From NCBI GenBank assembly GCA_036873755.1, contig JAVTVY010037000.1, positions 62,001 through 126,000 of the forward strand: a DNA stretch of 64,000 nt, written 5' to 3'. The stretch is from Hanleya hanleyi (lineage: Eukaryota > Mollusca > Polyplacophora > Lepidopleurida > Hanleyidae). The position numbers were made by a program, and so were the translations under genes. The notes under the pieces were generated by a model that did no database searches, was not told where the DNA came from, and saw only the letters and a list, made by a program, of their open reading frames with translations. The number at the start of each line of letters is the position of its first letter. The stretch's first letter is position 1. This document shows positions 1-13,000 of this stretch, one piece after another.

Positions 1-923
1 GGTATTCCAGCAGTTACAAGATTTGCTCCCCTTTCCAATCATCTGGTGAACCCCATTTGGGGAAAATATGACAGTCAATATGCCTCCAGTGAGCAACAAT
101 GGGTTTGGAAAAGCGCATTTTTTCCCCAACATTGCCTAAGGACAGGGTTCATATACCATAGTTTTTTTCTTCAAATTTCATGCCTTTTCCAGACCCTAAA
201 TTATCCAGCATTTCAGATCATAGCATTGACTATGAATCATCAGACTTATTGAAGACATTTTACTTATCTCAATGAGACAAACACACAATACCTAAAACTG
301 GCAAATAAAATGATGAATGAGGGTCTTTCAAATGAAAAAAAAAAAAATAAATTATAACTTTCTTACATGAGCAAGATATTACATATTTTTGTGTGTGCAC
401 ATTTTCATGTTTTTCCAGGCCCTTTGGGCAAAATGCTGATCTTCGAGGCTTGAAAAAGCCATTTTCATTTTCAATGCTATTCCAGGCCCTGTACAGGCTG
501 CATGCACCATGTTAAGATTGAAAATCATATCTGAGGCAATGAAGTATACCTGCAATTCCCAATAATGAAGAAACAAAATACCAGGAGATTTCCAAGACAA
601 AAATCTTGTTTTCCAGGAGTCGACTACGAACAATACACATGCTACATGCACGTATCAACTTTATCCTCAATCTGATGTTTCCGATAGAAATACTGAGATA
701 CATGGACGGATGTTCTGGAAAAACACCATCACAAGTTGCTAGATTGATCCATCTAAAGTTTTGATTTACAGAACAATTTCTGAAAGAGACCGTGATCATG
801 AAATCAATTTTAATTCTTTTGCAATTCTCTCAATAGCAGACCAAGCTTGCTGATGCTGTCAGGGAAAAATCGTCAACAGCATGTAGCTCTCCATGTATAA
901 AGGAGAGTTTAGCCCTGACTTAC
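1..923. other. Intron 16 with hAT-end fragment
   Basis: No exon was seen. A hAT-type end, CAGGGTTCATATACCATAG, starts at 143. It is followed by scattered TTTTCCAGG(C/A)CC subterminal motifs (185-200, 413-423, 480-490, 610-618), as in the better-preserved MITE at 5578. The right end is not clear. Confidence 0.4.
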
Positions 924-1093
924 CTGCTGCGGTGATCATGTACTGCCATCGGACGACATACGTGTCGCCATCATGGAACTGTCCATAGCTGTGATTGGGT
1001 AGTTTGGAGTGATCATACTCGAGCACGTGCCAGACGTTCACACCCAGTGTTAGGATGTCAAACTCTCTCCTCAGACCATCCATCTCCTCAACC
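924..1093 (-). CDS. SVIL: Supervillin exon 16, last exon in window
   Basis: Encodes about residues 917-974 with [33 protein letters not shown], and [20 protein letters not shown]. It matches vertebrate [34 protein letters not shown], a gelsolin-like repeat. The acceptor is GGTTGCAG and the donor GCAG/GTAAG. It ends in phase 1, so the coding sequence must continue below position 1. No further exon was found in 1-923. Confidence 0.96.
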
Positions 1094-4000
1094 CTGCAAC
1101 CATGGCAACCAGAGCATGTACAGATTATGTAAGAACTACAGCAATAGGGAATCATACGCGCATATAGTTTAGATGACGATGATGCAGGAGACTTTACAGT
1201 AAAGAATCTGATTATTCATTCACTAGAAGTGAAATTTCCCACCATAAAAAATTCAGGGAGTGATTAATTCGTTACCTGTATAACAGGAAATTGACAAAAT
1301 GGTCCAAAATCATGCAGATAATACATTATTTCTTTGCTATTTTTTTAAGGGATGATAAAATTTCCCAAGATCCGAGATGATTTCATTTAATCAGGTGGTA
1401 AAATGATTAGATTGTTTATCCTACCTCAGGATCTGGATCTAGAGTATCATGTTCATCTGGAGTACCATGTTAATGTGGAGTACCAAGTTAATGTGGAGTA
1501 CCAAGTTAATGTGGAGTACCATCTTAATGTGGAGTACCACGTTAATGTGGAGAAGCATGTGATACTATGTTAATCTGGAGTATCATGTTCATCAGGAGTA
1601 CCCATGTTAATGTGGAGTATCATGTGATACCATGCTAATCTGGAGTATCATGTTTATCAGGAGTACCCATGTTAATGTGGAATATCATGTTGATGTGAAG
1701 TACCATGTTAATGTGGAGTGTCATGTTAATCTGGAGTATCATGTGATACCATGTTAATCTGGAGTATCATGTTAATCTGCAGTACCCATGTTAATGTGGA
1801 GTACCACGTTAATGTGGAGTACCACATTATATGGAGTATCATGTTAATCTGAAGTACCTATGTTAATCTGGAGTACCATGTTGAGTACCATGTTAATCTG
1901 GAGTTCCATGCTGATCTGGAGTACCATGTGATGCCATGCTAATCTGGATTACCAAGTCAATCTGGGGTACCCCATCAGAAAGAATGCACCCGACATTTTC
2001 ATCATGATCAATTTCGGACTGTACATATACACAAATGTATTCCAGGATTGGGCACTTTAACAGCCCATGATTTAGCCCTTTGAGGAACCATTTGTAGACC
2101 TTCTTTTGCCACTTTGTGCAATATTATATACTAATTAATATTCATGTGTTATTTTGCATATGTTAAAGTGTGCATCTATCTGTTTACAGGAAATTAGAAG
2201 TTGTGACAGTGGAATTGGGGCCTTAGCCAGCATACAGAGATACTGCACACATGTGAAGCTGCATCTAGGAAGTACCAAGTGACCTCTGAATACTATTTGT
2301 GAGTACGTACCATTTATCACCCCTTCCCACGTTACTTCCTTCAAACATCATGGTAACCGGGGCAGTGTTCAGAGGAATCAACAGACGAGCGTCATAAGGT
2401 TGAAGGTCACCAAGATCTGCCTACAATCAGAATAGATAAGATTTTCAGAAATTTACGAAAAATAATCCAAATATCCTATCAAAATGCAATTCAATGAAAC
2501 ATGTGTATACCGACCATGCTTGGGACCAGATTATAGTGTTGGTTTTGACAAAGTTCTGGTTTATCAAGGTTCAAAATACTTTAAATTTAAGTATTGGCAC
2601 CACTGATAATAATGGTATTTAGGCGTTGGTCAGCCAGAGTTTCACCTGTGATGTAAAAATATCCTGGTTTGTTATGGACAATGATCAGAGAGTCAAATTA
2701 TGCTTGTGAGCTAGACCTCATTATGTATAGCCCTTCCCAGAAAGTTTATTATCTCCCCCTCAATAACTGCCGGTATGAAACACCGCTTCCGGGAAGCAGT
2801 CACCTCGGTTTCACTTTTACCAAAGGCACCCGCAATTATTTCGAATAATATAAAAATTGATAATCTATTACAGAATATCTTTTTGAAAAACTATTCTGTT
2901 TCCACTTTCAACATGAATCGAAAGATCTTGTATACGTGTACATTATAAAGATAACTGTATTGAAAAATAGAATAGGTAATTACTCCTACTAATTGTGAGG
3001 ACCTTTGGTACTTACCAGAAATTCTCTGAACCAATAGTACTTGATTACTACTATCTAATAATATTCCAATCAAAGGAAGTGAAATTTCTCACCATAAAAT
3101 CTGATGTGATCAAATTTATTAGGAAAGAAAGTTGATAAAATGGTTCAAAATCATGCATATAATCCATTATTTCATCGATATTTCAATGATTTTAAGAGCA
3201 TGATCAAATTTATTAGAACCACTGAATGAATTTTGTCCCCAAAATTGGGGGATGATTGAATTTTGATAGGGGGATTGAATTATTAGAGGGATTATTGTGT
3301 GCAGTCTTACTTTGCCAATGAAGCTTTCCGGTGTTTTACTTCGTATCGTGAAGCGGGATGAATCGGGCCAATCAGAAAACTTCTCCTTGAATAGGGTCGT
3401 CTCCATATTCTGATTGACCTTTCCAAATATGGCCCAGGACGGACGCTTAGAGGCCTTCTTAGGGGGACCACCCACATCCTCGTCTGTAAGGAGATTCAGA
3501 AGGTGTTAACTCTCTTGATAATTATGTGCCATGAAAATAATATATAAATTGCATTGTATTAAGTTTCACACTTCTTATCAGTTTACATAATTTCGACCAA
3601 TGGAAGCCATAAGCTCTTTTAATAGCTACTGTCTGGAAATCCATCGAATGAAGAGATAGATTAATTATTATCAGGCCTGCAAGTGGCTCACAGTGAAAAT
3701 ATAGGAGGAAATTTGCCAAAATATAGGAGAAATATAGGAATTTTCTTAATAAAACATGGGAAAATATAGGAAATAACAGAGTGCAAGACAGGTCATTACT
3801 ACATTGAATGTTCCAAACTTGGTAGTTTTCTGGTGTTTGATCAAATTATGTCCACTGAATGCAGTCATAGTGGGGGTAATTGAGGAAACCTGTTCTGCTG
3901 CTTGGTTCAAGAAAGAGAGATTTAAATGTTTTCATATTGTATTGTAATTTGCTGAAAGGTATTTCTTCGCGCCAATTTGACTCATTTCAGAGCACTGGTG

Positions 4001-7000
4001 AAAGTTTTCATGAGAAAAAGTCAAAATGTAGGAAATATAGGAGGTTTTGAGTAAAATATAGGAATGATTAAAAAATATAGGAAATATAGGAGGCACTTGC
4101 AGGCCTGTATTATGCCACACCAGTTTATTTTTTGTTTCACGGGCAGATTTTTTGTTGTTTTTTGAGACACTCGGTTGCATAGACTCCTTCAGCTTTGGAC
4201 ATTATGAACAGAGCCAGATTAGCGGATACTAACAAATAAAATTTGTGTGGCAAAATGCCCAGTTTATTTTTATTATCACCCCTCCAATCTTGAGAAAAAA
4301 AATCTTCCCGTGAAACAAACATGAGATTGATCTAATCAAAACCCCTCGGCTTTCCCCAAGTGATTGTGACCCATGTGTAGTGTGAATTGGGGAAGAGATA
4401 GTTCTATGTGGGATGATCAAGATATACCGGTAGTTGTTTACATTCAGGCATATAGGACAGAAAAAGAAAAATTATATATCTGTAAAGGGGCATAACTCTG
4501 TAAAATATGGGTCGAGGGGAGCCACTTTCGATAGACGTCTGACTTAGCACTCTGTAAAATAAGAACCGAGACGAATAAGCTGTACCAAACATGGATCTGC
4601 AGATTTAACTTGTACATTCAGCTACAGATAACAAGATTGGAGAATATTACATCCGAAAGGGGCATAACTCCATAAGCCGAGGCGAGTAATCCTTTGTTGG
4701 CTTGTAGAATACAACAATATAAATAAGTTTCCAAAATATAGTAGCTATACTGAACACAGTTCTGCAGATATAGTTGGTTACATTCAGGCGTATAGGACAG
4801 AAATAGAAATTAATATATCAGTAAAGGGGCATAACTCTGTAAAGTATGGGCCACTTTCGATAGGCGTCTGACTTAGCACTACTGTAAAATAAGAACCAAG
4901 ACGAATAAGCTGTACTGAACACGGATCTGCAGATATAACTTGTACATTCAACTACAGATAACAAAATCGAAGATTATTACATCCGAAAGGGGCATAACTC
5001 AATAAGCCGAGGCGAGTAATCCTTTGTTGGCTTGTAGAATACAACAATATAAATAAGTTTCCAAAATATAGTAGCTATATACCAAACACAGTTCTGCAGA
5101 TATAGTTGGTTATATTCAGGCATATAGGACAGAAATAGAAATTAATATATCTGTAAAGGGGCAGAACTCTGTAAAATATGGGCCGAGGGAAGTCACTTTC
5201 AATAGGCGTCTGACTTAGCACTAGATAAATAAGTGTTGAAAATTTGGTGGTTGTATCTCAAGCGGTTTTGCCTAAAATGTGTTAACGGACGGACGGACGT
5301 ACATGGCAACGACAATACCCCGAGGCCAAAATGGCCGAGGGGTAAAAATTAAATTGGCGTGGTCTTAAGGACATGATCATACATACCTCTGAGTGGAGAG
5401 ACAGGGTTGATAGAACACATGCTGTAATCATAGCCTTTCTCCCAGACTTGTTTGGCCAGTTTCATGCCCATCTTTCGCTGCTCCATAGAAACTCTCTGAC
5501 CGTGCCAGACATACAATTCTGACCCATAATCAAACACCAACACCTGCCAATACAAAACAACCATTTTCCATTCTTAACAGGGTTCATCCACTTAGACCAG
5601 GAACAGATTCCAGGAGTTTTCCAGGTCAATAATTTTAATTTTCCAGGAGTCTTCAGTACAATAACTTGCAACAAACTTGAGCAAATTACTGAAGTTCAGG
5701 AACAAATTTTGGCATGTAACGCATGGCATCAGATGGCTAGTTGTCCCAGAAGACGAAAGTGTAGTTTTTCCAGGAGTTTCCAGGAGATTAACTTAATTTT
5801 TAAGCATTTTCCAGGACTTTCCATGTCAGCAATTAAATTCCAGGACATTTAAGGACTTTCCAGGAGGCATATGAACCCTGTTAATTGCGGGGCTTTAGAT
5901 TTCCCTCTTGATACAACGTTAAACATTGTGCCCAAACTAGGATGCGCCAAAATTAGAGACCAAAAAATAACTAAATGATAATTATATATTTTTCAAAACT
6001 GTTTTTCTTTTCAGTTATGTTCATAGAGATTCCTCATCAATAAGTGTGATATTTGATTCAAAGCCGACCTATTTTGCCAGATTTCGGGGAATTTGAATAT
6101 TTTCATTAATTTGGGTGCATTTCCCTGCCTCCAAATGTTTGCTGTGTCGATTAGAGGGTATGCCCAAATTAGGGCAATCTAAAGTCCAGAATTGTCCGCC
6201 TTGCATTTGAGAATACAAAATGCACGTGAAATTTAGAATAGAATTTCAACTGTTTTGTTTTAGCTATAATATTCCTGGAAAATGTCAACAATTTTCTTGA
6301 CTGTTTTGATGCTGTCACAGTGACTTTATGAAAGCTAGAAGCCCAACCAAACAGCAGTGTGAAGGGGGGGGGGGGAGGGGGAGGGGGGTGGCATCAAGGC
6401 CATACGGGGCAGATCTGAATTAAAACAAAACCTGGATATTCACCTCATTACAATATAAAGTACAGTAAACCAGCTGGAAACCAGATCATATTGTCTGTAT
6501 TGACAAGGTTCTGGTTTATCCAGGTTCAAAATACTTTATATATAAGTATTGGGACCATGGATAATATCAGTATTTAGAGGTTGGTCAGTTTACAGAGGTG
6601 TCGGAATTCAGAGGTTTCACTGTATGTCAGAAGCAGGTAAGTATCACACAATGGGGAAGTTTACTTCAACCAATTAGCTGAAAATAATCATCCATTGACA
6701 GGATTCTGGTTGATCAGAGTTCAAAATGCTTTATATATTGTATTGGGAATTGTATAACTTTCAGGCCATAATGCAGAAAGCCTCAATTTTCAATTAATAT
6801 AATAATTAACCAAAACACGACATCTCTGAAATTAAAAAACAAAGACAGAGAGACAAAGATAGGGGGTATGTGATAAAGGTGAATAGACAGACCTCGTTAG
6901 GCTTGAGCATTTCCACCCTGGGTATCTGCCCCCAGTACTCCTCGTATGGCACCAGCGTATTATTACAGACACGATAGACCATGTTAGTCTGTACCATATA

Positions 7001-10000
7001 CACCTCATAGTCTTCATCCTCATCTGGAGGGCCACCATCTGTGTTAGAGACCAAAGAGACAACATTCACGGATCACAAGATGAACACAGAAATGATCAAA
7101 CAGAATCTCAGCAGCCAGGTCAATTCTGTAATGATTGTAATTCAATCACAGGACGTGCAATTCACTACAAACCATGCCGAGAACCCCTCTTCCTTGGGGG
7201 TATTTAAAATAAGGACCAGGTGAAGAACTGTCTGGATTTTTGATAACACCTGTTACTCACTCTACCACAGATGTTAACAATGACTGAATTCTCTTCCAAT
7301 TTTCTCTACAAGCCAATGAATATGCTAGATTTCCATTTGAATATTTGAATGGACCAATCAAAATCTTTAAGATATGCCTTGCTGCATTGTGGTTTGTATA
7401 ACTTGACTTGGGTTTCAGTACACCTTGAAACTTCCAATTAAAACTTCTGTATATATCTTCTCTCCCTCACTTGTTAATCCTCGCTCACTTGTAAAAACGA
7501 TTTAAGTTAAATGAATGATAAAATATCTTAGTAATACGCACGAACTTACTAATACGATTAATGTGATCTCATCAATGTAAATTTCAATATGTGAGAATAA
7601 AAGCATTGTGATGATGGGGCCACGAAATCCGTATGAGAAGCGGCCTGTAAACCACAATTTCAATCAAAAGTTGACTTCAGCTGTGTATACATGTAGGTGA
7701 GAGACAGAAAGACTAAAGTACAACATTAAATGACATCGACAATACCTTGAAACCAATCCTGACTTGAGTGATGCATGATGGAAAAGACAATGTATGGAAT
7801 GGTATGCAAACATATTTTAACGCTAATTAATTATTTAATTTCTCCCAAATTTCTTATGAAGAATCTCACCCTGATAATCTCCATCTCCTCCCAGAGCTGA
7901 CCATAAGTTTCTCCCCGACAGTATTTGTTTCTCTTCCTCGACTGTCACAGCTGCTGCGGCCGCTCGGTAACCCATGTCCTTCTTCTGCGATACGAACAGG
8001 GCTATATCTGCGGACTGGCAATTATTAAACAAGAATTATATTACGGGGATGTATTTATCTCATATCATTGCTTACTTTTAGAGGCCATTCAAGCATTATG
8101 TCATGCAGCATTTTGAGTGAGTGAGTGAGTGAATAGGGTTTTAACGTCGCTTTCAACATTTTTTCAGCTATATCACGACGGGGAAGGGAAGGGAGGGGAG
8201 GGGGAGGGACAGGGGCACCTACTTGTAACAGAGCAGATCTAAAGCTGCCATTTTATAGTGCTGTCCCACTGAAATATCATGCCGTAGGCAGACATGACAC
8301 CCCACTCAGTCACATTATACTGACACCGAGCGAACCAGTCCTTGTTCTATCCTCTTAATGCTGAGCATAAGCGAGGGAGCAACAAGTTCCATTTTTCAAG
8401 TCTTAGGTATGACCCGGCCTGGGTGCAGCATTTTGAGAGTGTGTGGGGGGGGCAGAAGGAGGAAGAGGCCTGCATTGAACCAATTTTTTATATTGCTAAA
8501 TTGCATTTATGTCATGGTAGAAGGAGAGGGTGGTCCATTTCTAGCTGAAATTGTGCCAGGTAACTGAAGAATGTCCCCTTAGGACAAGCCACATATAACA
8601 TACACAGTTGTAAATGCAATATTCCCAGGTTCTAAAATGCAGTAAAAAAGCAATCAGAGATTGCTTAATTGTATGCCCCCCCCCACCCTTTCCGCTTTAG
8701 TCTGACACTGCTCTGCCATTGTTCTGTTCTGTATTGGTTGATATTGCATGGACAAGAAACCCAGACGGACAAAGCACTTTACTTTCCACAACTACAAGGC
8801 ACTGGCCTCATATCACGCAAATTTCATTCTTGTCCATACAATATGGACCGTGATCCAGCCTGGACAAATATAAATATATATCCCATTCATTCACTGAGGT
8901 TTGAAGAACAAAGGGCCATAACTCTTGAAAATATAACCGAAACGCAGACAAACTTTATGTTGCATAACTATGGGGCATTGACCACATATCATGCAAATTT
9001 TATACTTGTCCATACAATATTAACCGAGATCCAGCCCGGACAAGTCTCAATTCACAAAGATTTCAGGAACCAAAGGACATAACTCTTGAAATTATCAGCG
9101 AAACGCGGAGAAACTTCACGCTGCACAATCATGGGGCACTGACCACATACCATGCAAATTTCATAATAGTCCATACAATATTAACCAAGGTCCAACCCGG
9201 ACAAGTCCCAATTCACGAAGATTTCAAGAACAAAGGGCCATAACTCTTGAAAATATATGCGAAACACGGAGAAACTTCACGCTGCACAACTACAGGGCAC
9301 TGACCACATATCATGCAAATTTCATAATTGTCCATACAATATTAACCAACATCCAGCCCGGACAAGTCCCAATGCACGGACATTTCAGGAACCAAGGGCC
9401 ATCTCTTGAAAATATAACCGAAACTCGGGGAAAAACTACACGCTGTTCCAATGAAACTCGGGAATGGTGACTCAAGTGTCAAGTCAGTTTGAATCTTGCA
9501 TTTAATTTCCCAGATTTTGGAACGTGAACATTGGAGCAGTGAGTCTGTGTTAAAACTCAAATTATACATACCGTAAGCTTGAATCAAGCATTGAAAAGTG
9601 CATACACAGTTTGAAATATATGTATTAAGGCAGTGTGTCGTCACTGGACCTAAATATGATTGCTACAGACCACCATAGAATACCATGCTTTAATTGCAGT
9701 TTACTCTGTGTAATTAAATCGTAAAAAACTACAATAAATCTTTTCCGACACTGTTTGCAATGGTCTTTCATTTGATGGAAACTTTACTTGAGGGTTTAAG
9801 ATCACTTTAAGATTCATGTTAAATCATAGTTTAGCATGCTCTGAACCTGAAGCACGCATTTCAACAGTGTTTCCTCTAACTTACAGGTAGCACCACTTCG
9901 CGGACATTAAAAATTAATTCAAACTTCATAATTAATACTTGTATTGGCCCAGGGAGATAACTTTGCTGAAAATGTGATGAAAGAGAGTGTAAAAATGCAA

Positions 10001-13000
10001 AGTTTTCAGAATTTCTTCAAAAGTATTATACCTTGGCCTTTTCGATGACGTTACTGAACTTGCCAATCCAGTTGATGACCTTATCAGGAGTCACAAGGAC
10101 ATAACAATCTCCGCTGTTCACAGACGCCGCGACAGGCTCCACCAGACGCGCTTGGACATGCCGTCGACCTGAAAAATACGGCAAAAAAGAATATCATAAT
10201 ATAATATGCAAGCCGAGTAGCTAGCAGGTTCCCCGTTAAGGAGCATCTGTAGGAAGCGAAAATGTTAACACCCAGTAGTCTCAAAATAAAATATATTTTA
10301 TATGGCAAGTGTGAATGGAAACTGTGTTGGGTTGCGAAGAAGATATAATACAAGTGTCAAGGATATAAATTTGAAGTCGATCAGTTGAATTGTTCTCAAG
10401 ATATTGCATTCACAACACAGACAGACTGTAGGACATACAATTCACGATGGCTAATGGCAGCCATCTTGGATTACACACAGCTCAGTGGAACATTCGAAAC
10501 TTCTTGGGGATCTCCGGTGGCAGATAGTCCCTCGAATGCCATGAACGCCATATTGGAATATTACAGGGTATTATGATTGCTGAATAGATTATGTGACTAC
10601 CCTCTGTTCCAGCAAATATATATATATACGAGCGTAAGAAATTTAAGATGGTCGATGGCAGCAATCTCGGACTACGCAGCTCGATGAAAAGCAATACTAA
10701 CTGCCATCTCGCTGATGTGAAGTGAGTCCCCAAGTTTGAAGTGGATTATTGATTTAATTGTTCTCAAGATATCACATTCACAACATGGGTGGGTTGGACA
10801 ATCTTGGATTATACCTCCCTAAATATGAAGATGGTGATAAGTTCACCTCACAGTACAGCAAATTACAATTAAAAAAATCAGCATCATAACGAAGCTCAAC
10901 TGTATCTGCCAATGGCAACATATTGTTTTGATGAATCAGGTTAATTAAATGTTTACCGTCAATTTCACCGACAAAAAATTACCTTTGATTTGGAGGAGCA
11001 TGAGATCATTGAAAGGATTATGTCGGTCCCCACCACTAGTCGTCACGGGTTTCGTGTCTTTGGTTTTGCGTAGCTCGATGTTATATTTTTCCTTGGACTG
11101 TAAACCCTTGACGGCTGCCTCTGCTAACATCACTTGTGCGGAGCTGGCATCTTTCATAACTACAACAACAACATTCAACATGTTATGATCGCAATATCAC
11201 AAAGATATCCAGATGACTAGAAATATAATTCAAATGTATCTTAGTTAGGAGGCTTCTGCGAAATGCCTTATAGTTATTCATAATGTATACACTTATAAAT
11301 GCATTCTGATGCCACTGGGTGGAAATTGGCGGTCCAAGGCAATGCCACCAACTTTTTCCATGTAGGAAATATTCTGGGTATGCGCCATGCGGAAAAGACA
11401 TCTGGTGGCTGAAAAACATCAATATTGTTTATGTACACAACTGGCTGTTCCATGAACAGCAAAGAAGCTTCTCTTGGGAATCATCGTATTTTGGGCATAT
11501 TATGTACACACATCAACACATGGTATCAACACATTGTCCTAGTCTATCAGCTTGTTATAATTATTCTCTACGGACCTTGTTTTTCAGCTCAACGATCAAC
11601 TTGCTCTTCGGCTCACTCATCAGTTTAATAACATCATCACACTCATCAGCCCACTCATCATCTCATTAATCAGTTCACTATTATGTTCACTCACACATCA
11701 GCTCATCTCACTCGTTAGTTCACACATCAGCTCATTCATCACTTCAGTCATTAATTCACTCAGTTCATTCATCAGCTCACACATCATCTCACTGATCAGT
11801 TCACTCATCAGCTCATTCATCAACTCATCAGTTTACTGATCAGCTCACATATTACTTTACTCATCAGCTCATTGATCAGCACATCAGATTCATTGATCAG
11901 CTCACAAATCAGCTCATTCATCGTTTCAGTCATCAGTTCACTCAGTTCATTCACAGGGTTCGCACGCCTTTTCTTGCATTAAATTTAAGCACTTTTCAAG
12001 GACTTTTCAAGGACCTACAGCAATTATTCAAGTACCATAACCTAGCCAATTATAGAAAAACGGCCGTGTTTTTGATGGTCCCTTTTGACGCGAGAGGCTA
12101 AATGGCGGACTTCTTCGTCTTTGATCCTATTCATTGAATAATCCAAATGTTGCCTCTTGCATTTTCCATCATTATTTTCTCTCTTTAAAGAGCAAATGCA
12201 TTCTTCCTGCTCTTTAACCATTAAATTAAGTTCGAGTTATTGACTGCAATGGTCGCTGACAATGAAGAGATTCGTTTCATCGAACGCCTGGCAATTTAAA
12301 ATTACAAATTCGCGTATATCATTGTATTAGTATACATACGCGACAAGGGCATATTCCGTCACTTAGACATTGATATTTTCTTCATTTTCTTATTAGGACA
12401 TGCTTGAAACCTTGCAGAATTTTTGTCACGGTCGAGAAGACTAGGCCCAACTATACCAGTGTCGCCAATGTCTACGAAAAAATATGTAAACGATGTAATG
12501 AAGAAACACTGATTACGTCATTTTCAGAATGAGAATCAACCTAATAATTTCTTGATTGCTCTTCATAGGGAAATATTGTGGAAGGGCTTTTCAAACTGTT
12601 TACGTCAATAAAACGAACTGCAAATTAGTCAAGCGCCCGACATTATTTGACGACCCATATCAGGGCCAACTCGTCTGAGACCCATATCAGGGCCAACTCG
12701 TCCGAGACGATAAACAATCTTTCCAGCTGGAACGAGCTCATCCCGCCCGATATATCGGCTAAACAAAAGACCTGAATTGCTTGCCCTTTCTAACAATTCA
12801 CTGTATCCCTTCGATCCTTGATTACAAATGTATTAAAATACCTTCATAGAATTGGGTGGAGTCTGTAGAATGAAAGTTTCAACGTGCCACGTGTTGGTTG
12901 TACGTTTTCCCGCCATACGGAGTTTCAATAACATCACGTGATCAATGCTTGGATGGCATAGCACGTGGGCCAGACTAGTGCTTTTACACGGTTCTCGCTT

